This document shows positions 6,213-8,735 of a stretch of 8,735 nucleotides of DNA, one piece after another. The notes beneath the pieces are model-generated. The model saw only the letters and a program-made list of their open reading frames with translations. It made no database searches and was not told the DNA's origin. Where the stretch lies: the NCBI GenBank assembly GCA_903887655.1, contig CAISQQ010000285.1, positions 1 to 8,735 on the forward strand, in the 5' to 3' direction. The DNA comes from an uncultured Burkholderiales bacterium. Lineage in GTDB: Bacteria > Pseudomonadota > Gammaproteobacteria > Burkholderiales > Burkholderiaceae_C. The number at the start of each line of letters is the position of its first letter. The stretch's first letter is position 1. Both the position numbers and the translations under genes were made by a program.

Positions 6213-6296
6213 GTCCCTCAGGCGATTGGGTTAATCGCGCTCTATCCGATTGAAGACTGTCATGCAGCCCCTCAGGGCAGTCACTGGATCCGTTGG

Positions 6297-6327
6297 TTGG
6301 ACTTTTGGTGTAAATGCTTGGTATGAT
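6297..6327 (+). promoter_or_regulatory. Candidate promoter of ribA
   Basis: TTGGAC (6297-6302) and TATGAT (6322-6327) are separated by 19 bp. Both hexamers are close to consensus but the spacing is long. This would give a leader of roughly 125 bases before the ribA ATG at 6460, containing the hairpins described at 6384-6422. Two shorter hairpins lie upstream of it, GCGATT/AATCGC at 6222-6238 and GCCC/GGGC at 6267-6278. Confidence 0.35.
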
Positions 6328-6457
6328 GATAGGACGTGCCTCTCAGAAGAAAAAACACCGGCCCCTTGACGAGCCAAATCAAATCAGCTGTGTCCAGCTG
6401 AGTCCCAAGCTTGTTAAGCTTGTCGGGTGTTCGTGTTCACGATGTAGAAATTGGTAA
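6323..6457 (+). CDS. Possible 44-codon upstream ORF in the ribA leader
   Basis: Starting at ATG 6323 (followed by a second ATG), 44 codons run to TAA at 6455-6457, two bases before the ribA ATG. The product begins MMIGRASQKKKHRPLD and ends with a cysteine cluster, GCSCSRCRNW. The placement would allow translational coupling to ribA, whose own ribosome binding site is weak. No Shine-Dalgarno is seen before the first ATG, which also overlaps the predicted -10 element, so if that promoter is correct the ORF is not fully transcribed. It may be chance. Confidence 0.2.
   Translation: MMIGRASQKKKHRPLDEPNQISCVQLSPKLVKLVGCSCSRCRNW
6384..6422 (+). promoter_or_regulatory. Tandem perfect hairpins in the ribA leader
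   Basis: Two hairpins lie side by side. TCAGCTG-tgtc-CAGCTGA occupies 6384-6401 and CAAGCTT-gtt-AAGCTTG occupies 6406-6422, each with a perfect 7-bp stem. They are followed by a minor CGTG-tt-CACG. The four AGCT cores (6386, 6396, 6408, 6417) are spaced 9-12 bases, roughly one helical turn. They could be RNA stem-loops controlling ribA or repeated DNA sites for a regulator. The conserved core of an FMN riboswitch is not seen. Confidence 0.45.
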
Positions 6458-6459
6458 CC

Positions 6460-7065
6460 ATGACTCTTGATACCTTGGAATTTCAGGCCAGTTGCTCTTT
6501 GCCCACGCAATGGGGGGTTTTCGAGTTGCATGCGTTTATAGAGAAAACGACCGGCAAAGAGCACTTGGCCATCACTTTGGGTGAATTTGGTCCGCATACG
6601 CCGGTCCTTGCCAGAATTCATTCGGAGTGTATGACCGGGGATACGCTGTTTAGCTTGCGTTGCGACTGTGGCCCACAACTTCAAGATGGCTTTAAGAAAA
6701 TAGCCCAAGAGGGCTGCGGCATTTTGCTCTACCTCAGGCAAGAGGGGCGCGGCATTGGGTTGGTCAATAAAATCAAGAGCTACCAATTGCAAGAGCAGGG
6801 CGCCGACACCGTGCAAGCCAATCGCCTATTGGGATTTGGAGACGATGAGCGCGATTATGCTATTTGTAAAACCATGTTGAATCATTTCAATATCCGTTCA
6901 TTAAAGCTGCTCACCAACAATTCGAGCAAGATTGTGGCCATAGAGGAGTTGGGGTTCGATGTCTTGCGGGTCGAGCACCACATTCGACCCAATCCCTACA
7001 ATTCAAATTACTTAAAAACCAAAGAGGCGAAGATGGGGCATATCTTGGCCACAACGGATCCTTAA
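6460..7065 (+). CDS. ribA: GTP cyclohydrolase II
   Basis: A 201-residue cytoplasmic enzyme that opens GTP to 2,5-diamino-6-ribosylamino-4(3H)-pyrimidinone 5'-phosphate, formate and pyrophosphate, the first step of riboflavin synthesis. The fit to E. coli RibA (196 aa) is full length. Zinc ligands are Cys57, Cys68 and Cys70 in HSECMTGDTLFSLRCDCG. LLYLRQEGRGIGLVNKI follows, then Tyr108, and GFGDDERDY with Asp129 and Arg131 as catalytic residues. The end contains RPNPYNSNYLKTKEAKMGH. The enzyme is the separate RibA form, not fused to RibB. The frame extends to a TTG at 6451, but ATG 6460 gives the family's usual start. The ribosome binding site is weak. Its expression may depend on the leader hairpins or upstream ORF. 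Confidence 0.95.
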   Translation: MTLDTLEFQASCSLPTQWGVFELHAFIEKTTGKEHLAITLGEFGPHTPVLARIHSECMTGDTLFSLRCDCGPQLQDGFKKIAQEGCGILLYLRQEGRGIGLVNKIKSYQLQEQGADTVQANRLLGFGDDERDYAICKTMLNHFNIRSLKLLTNNSSKIVAIEELGFDVLRVEHHIRPNPYNSNYLKTKEAKMGHILATTDP

Positions 7066-7151
7066 TCGAGCTTGCCCAGGGCTCGTCGACAACAGCTGTG
7101 AATATTCTGTCTGACACGAGGTCTGGATGGTTTTTAAATGGCAGCAGTACC

Positions 7152-7187
7152 CAGGCTGTTGGTTTCTAAGCCAGGTCTCACAGCCTG
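7152..7187. terminator. Inverted repeat between convergent ribA and tctC-like genes
   Basis: CAGGCTGT (7152-7159) pairs exactly with ACAGCCTG (7180-7187) over a 20-base loop, in the 179-bp gap between the two stops. A second small palindrome, TTTGAA-c-TTCAAA, follows at 7190-7202. The short stem, long loop and absence of a T-run on the plus strand make it a weak terminator candidate. Confidence 0.25.
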
Positions 7188-7244
7188 TCTTTGAACTTCA
7201 AAAAACCACGCTGACGCGAGTCTGTTCAATCCCATGGCCCGAGC

Positions 7245-8216
7245 TCAATTGGCTGAAATATTCAAATCCTTGATCATTCGTTTGTACTTCTCCAGATCCT
7301 GAGCGATGGTGTCTTGAAGCTCCTGGCTGCTCGAGCTCATGGGGGTGTAGCCAAAACTCATGAGTCGCTCTCGAACGGAGGTGTTCTCTAGCGCGATCAC
7401 CATTTGATGGTTGAGCTTTTGAACGATGTCTTGAGGCGTCCCTGCTGGCGCCAAAATACCACTCCAAGACGAAAAATCATAGCCTTTGAGTCCTGCTTCA
7501 TCAAGTGTTGGGGTCTCGGGAAGGGCAAAGGAGCGCTTGAGCGTGGTGACCGCCAGAGCGCGAAGTTTTCCCGCATGGATGTTGGGCAGCGGTCCGGTCA
7601 AACTGTCAAAGACCATGTCAACCTCTCCTTTCAAAAGGGCCAAAGTCATGGGTGCATTGCCAGAATAAGGGATGTGGACAATATCGACTTTGGCAACCGA
7701 TTTGAAATACTCGGCCGACATGTGCAGTGCGCTGCCCGAGCCCGAGGACCCATAGGTGAATTTGCCAGGGTTGTCCTTGGCCATTTTGATGAGGTCTTTG
7801 ATGTTGTTGGCTTTAAAGTCGGGCCTCACAGCAATGACCAAAGGGTTTTTGACCAAGGTGCTGATGGGGGTGAAATCTTTGATCGGATCCCAATTGAGTT
7901 TTTGTAAATGGGGTTGAATGGCGTGGCCCGAAGTGGTGAAGAGAAGGGTGTAACCATCGGGCTCGGCGTGGGCAACGTATTCGGTGGCCACACTGCCCCC
8001 AGCGCCAATTTTGTTTTCAACGATGATGGACTCGTTGAAGGTCTCGCTCATTTTTTGCGTGACGATGCGTGCAACAGCATCGGTACCCCCTCCAGCAGGG
8101 AAGGGAACCACCAATTTGATGGTTTTGAGCGGGTATGAGCTTTGGGCCAAGACGCAGCATGATGCCACGGCGTTCAAGAACATCATCAAGGTGAATTTCA
8201 ATAGACTGGACTTCAT
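7245..8216 (-). CDS. Bug/TctC-type periplasmic substrate-binding protein (orphan)
   Basis: A 323-residue tripartite tricarboxylate transporter receptor. This family captures small carboxylates such as citrate, terephthalate or glutamate for a TctA/TctB membrane pair. A signal peptide (basic n-region, hydrophobic core, cut after VLA, residue 24) is followed by the family start YPLKTIKLVVPFPAGGGTDAVAR (28-50). Later hallmarks are YTLLFTTSGH, FTYGSSGSGSALHMSAEYFKS, VDIVHIPYSGNAPMTLALLKGEVDM, ALPETPTLDEAG and an end near DLEKYKRMIKDLNI. No tctA or tctB is present, as is common for the many orphan Bug proteins of Burkholderiales. It is transcribed toward ribA. A good promoter match lies upstream at 8250-8279. 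The ligand is unknown. Confidence 0.95.
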   Translation of the reverse strand: MKSSLLKFTLMMFLNAVASCCVLAQSSYPLKTIKLVVPFPAGGGTDAVARIVTQKMSETFNESIIVENKIGAGGSVATEYVAHAEPDGYTLLFTTSGHAIQPHLQKLNWDPIKDFTPISTLVKNPLVIAVRPDFKANNIKDLIKMAKDNPGKFTYGSSGSGSALHMSAEYFKSVAKVDIVHIPYSGNAPMTLALLKGEVDMVFDSLTGPLPNIHAGKLRALAVTTLKRSFALPETPTLDEAGLKGYDFSSWSGILAPAGTPQDIVQKLNHQMVIALENTSVRERLMSFGYTPMSSSSQELQDTIAQDLEKYKRMIKDLNISAN

Positions 8217-8249
8217 GGAGGCGTGGGCTCTAGGGTGGAGAAGATGCCC

Positions 8250-8279
8250 ATATTAGCTGAGCTTGGGGCCCGAGTGCAA
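8250..8279 (-). promoter_or_regulatory. Candidate promoter of the Bug gene
   Basis: Minus strand: TTGCAC (8279-8274) and TAATAT (8255-8250) with 18-bp spacing, both close to the sigma-70 consensus. The predicted transcript start near 8243 leaves about 27 bases before ATG 8216. No clear Shine-Dalgarno is seen in that leader. Confidence 0.5.
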
Positions 8280-8339
8280 AAGGAATATCCCTAGCGTGCC
8301 TCTTGTAAAATGTTTAAAAGTCCAACCTCACTCATTGAA

Positions 8340-8367
8340 ATGGGTCTAGACAACCGCACGAACCCAT
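8340..8367 (+). repeat. Inverted repeat ATGGGT / ACCCAT before the small ORF
   Basis: Arms 8340-8345 and 8362-8367 pair perfectly over a 16-base loop, ending seven bases before the ATG at 8375. In RNA it would cover the ribosome binding region of the downstream gene, but the stem is short. Upstream, TGTAAAAT (8304-8311) is a weak -10-like sequence. Confidence 0.25.
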
Positions 8368-8374
8368 CACTACC

Positions 8375-8578
8375 ATGGACAGCAGCACCATCATCTCCCG
8401 AGTCATCGCTTCATTGATCAGCATCATGCAGGCTTCGAACTTGCGCAATCGACTTTATTTGCAAGAGCAGCGCATTGAAAAAATGCAGGTTGCTTTGGAC
8501 GACATTCACCGCATCAACGCCAACAGCACCGCGCCCAATGCGTTGATCAGTGGGATCATTGATCGAATCCGAGGCTGA
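8375..8578 (+). CDS. Small hypothetical protein (67 aa) with a predicted coiled coil
   Basis: A 67-residue cytoplasmic protein I do not recognise. The N-terminal third is hydrophobic and helical (IISRVIASLISIMQAS, 6-21). The middle is a charged amphipathic helix with heptad-like leucines and isoleucines (23-47, NRLYLQEQRIEKMQVALDDI). The end is GIIDRIRG. This pattern suits a small dimer or an adaptor. The composition looks like a real protein, and the ORF fits neatly between the Bug promoter and the convergent SDR gene. No strong ribosome binding site is seen. Confidence 0.5.
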   Translation: MDSSTIISRVIASLISIMQASNLRNRLYLQEQRIEKMQVALDDIHRINANSTAPNALISGIIDRIRG

Positions 8579-8615
8579 GAAGTCCGGCCTAACTCTGGAT
8601 GTCAGTGAGGTCCTT

Positions 8616-8628
8616 GGGCTTTTAGCCC
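8616..8628. terminator. Small GGGC-TTTTA-GCCC hairpin at the SDR gene end
   Basis: GGGC (8616-8619) pairs with GCCC (8625-8628) over loop TTTTA and overlaps the SDR stop codon. It lies between two convergent genes 43 bp apart and could be a weak bidirectional terminator. The stem is only four base pairs. Confidence 0.25.
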
Positions 8629-8735
8629 GCCATCACCTCACCACCAGCAACCACGATGGCTTGACCCGTGATGCTTGAAGCGTCGGTGCTGGCCAACCAC
8701 AGCACGGTGTTGGCCACTTCTTCGGGACTGACCAG
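8622..8735 (-). CDS. C-terminal end of a short-chain dehydrogenase/reductase (SDR)
   Basis: Minus-strand frame from the right edge: 37 codons and TAA at 8622-8624. It contains SPEEVANTVLWLAS, SSITGQAIVVAGG and a short end EVMAG. This is the usual C-terminal pattern of classical SDR oxidoreductases: PEE-type helix, WLAS, then ITGQ and a final strand VxxGG. The catalytic part lies outside the window, so the substrate is not known. It converges with the small ORF to its left. Confidence 0.88.
   Translation of the reverse strand: MVSPEEVANTVLWLASTDASSITGQAIVVAGGEVMAG

Noticed and set aside
6165..6459. FMN riboswitch before ribA
   Set aside because: The conserved RFN core sequences are not seen. 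Only simple hairpins are present.
7127..7273. 48-codon plus-strand ORF after ribA with a GAGG upstream
   Set aside because: It overlaps the 3' end of the Bug gene on the other strand and has no recognisable structure. Probably chance.

Overview
The window looks like a chromosomal segment of a betaproteobacterium, most likely Burkholderiales and Comamonadaceae-like. The reasons are an orphan Bug/TctC-type periplasmic binding protein, a DUF2244 membrane protein, a stand-alone RibA, and gene style typical of that group. The placement is by inference from gene families, not from a marker gene. No rRNA, tRNA, CRISPR array, insertion sequence or prophage gene is visible.

Layout. At 1-25 there is only the first eight codons of a minus-strand gene with a good ribosome binding site and a repeated motif upstream. 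From 26 to 671 there is no convincing gene, but there is a 9-bp tandem repeat (253-288). A ten-helix EamA/DMT exporter follows (672-1556). A 250-bp spacer then carries a possible 51-aa single-helix membrane protein and a perfect 8-bp hairpin. Next comes the most distinctive unit, a tight three-gene plus-strand operon (1807-4733): an AroE-like dehydrogenase with an altered substrate pocket, a secreted solute-binding protein of the iron/polyamine-type family, and a cytoplasmic homologue of 4,5-dihydroxyphthalate decarboxylase. The last two overlap by an ATGA junction.

On the minus strand follow a triple-BON-domain protein (4822-5475) and a DUF2244 membrane protein (5694-6164). Divergent from the latter is ribA, GTP cyclohydrolase II (6460-7065), with a structured leader: two perfect 7-bp hairpins and a 44-codon upstream ORF ending two bases before the ribA start. 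Convergent to ribA is a TctC/Bug binding protein (7245-8216, minus) without TctA/TctB partners. It is divergent from a 67-aa hypothetical coiled-coil protein (8375-8578). The right edge holds the C-terminus of a minus-strand short-chain dehydrogenase (8622-8735).

How the genes may work together: AroE-family enzymes act on shikimate/quinate-like hydroaromatic acids, and the Pht5 family decarboxylates a phthalate derivative to protocatechuate. The operon therefore reads as an uptake-plus-modification unit for a ring carboxylic acid, with an exporter upstream and a carboxylate-binding Bug protein nearby. This is inference. No transporter permease or ATPase is present, and the substrate cannot be read from the sequence. 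The remaining genes look like ordinary housekeeping or stress genes.
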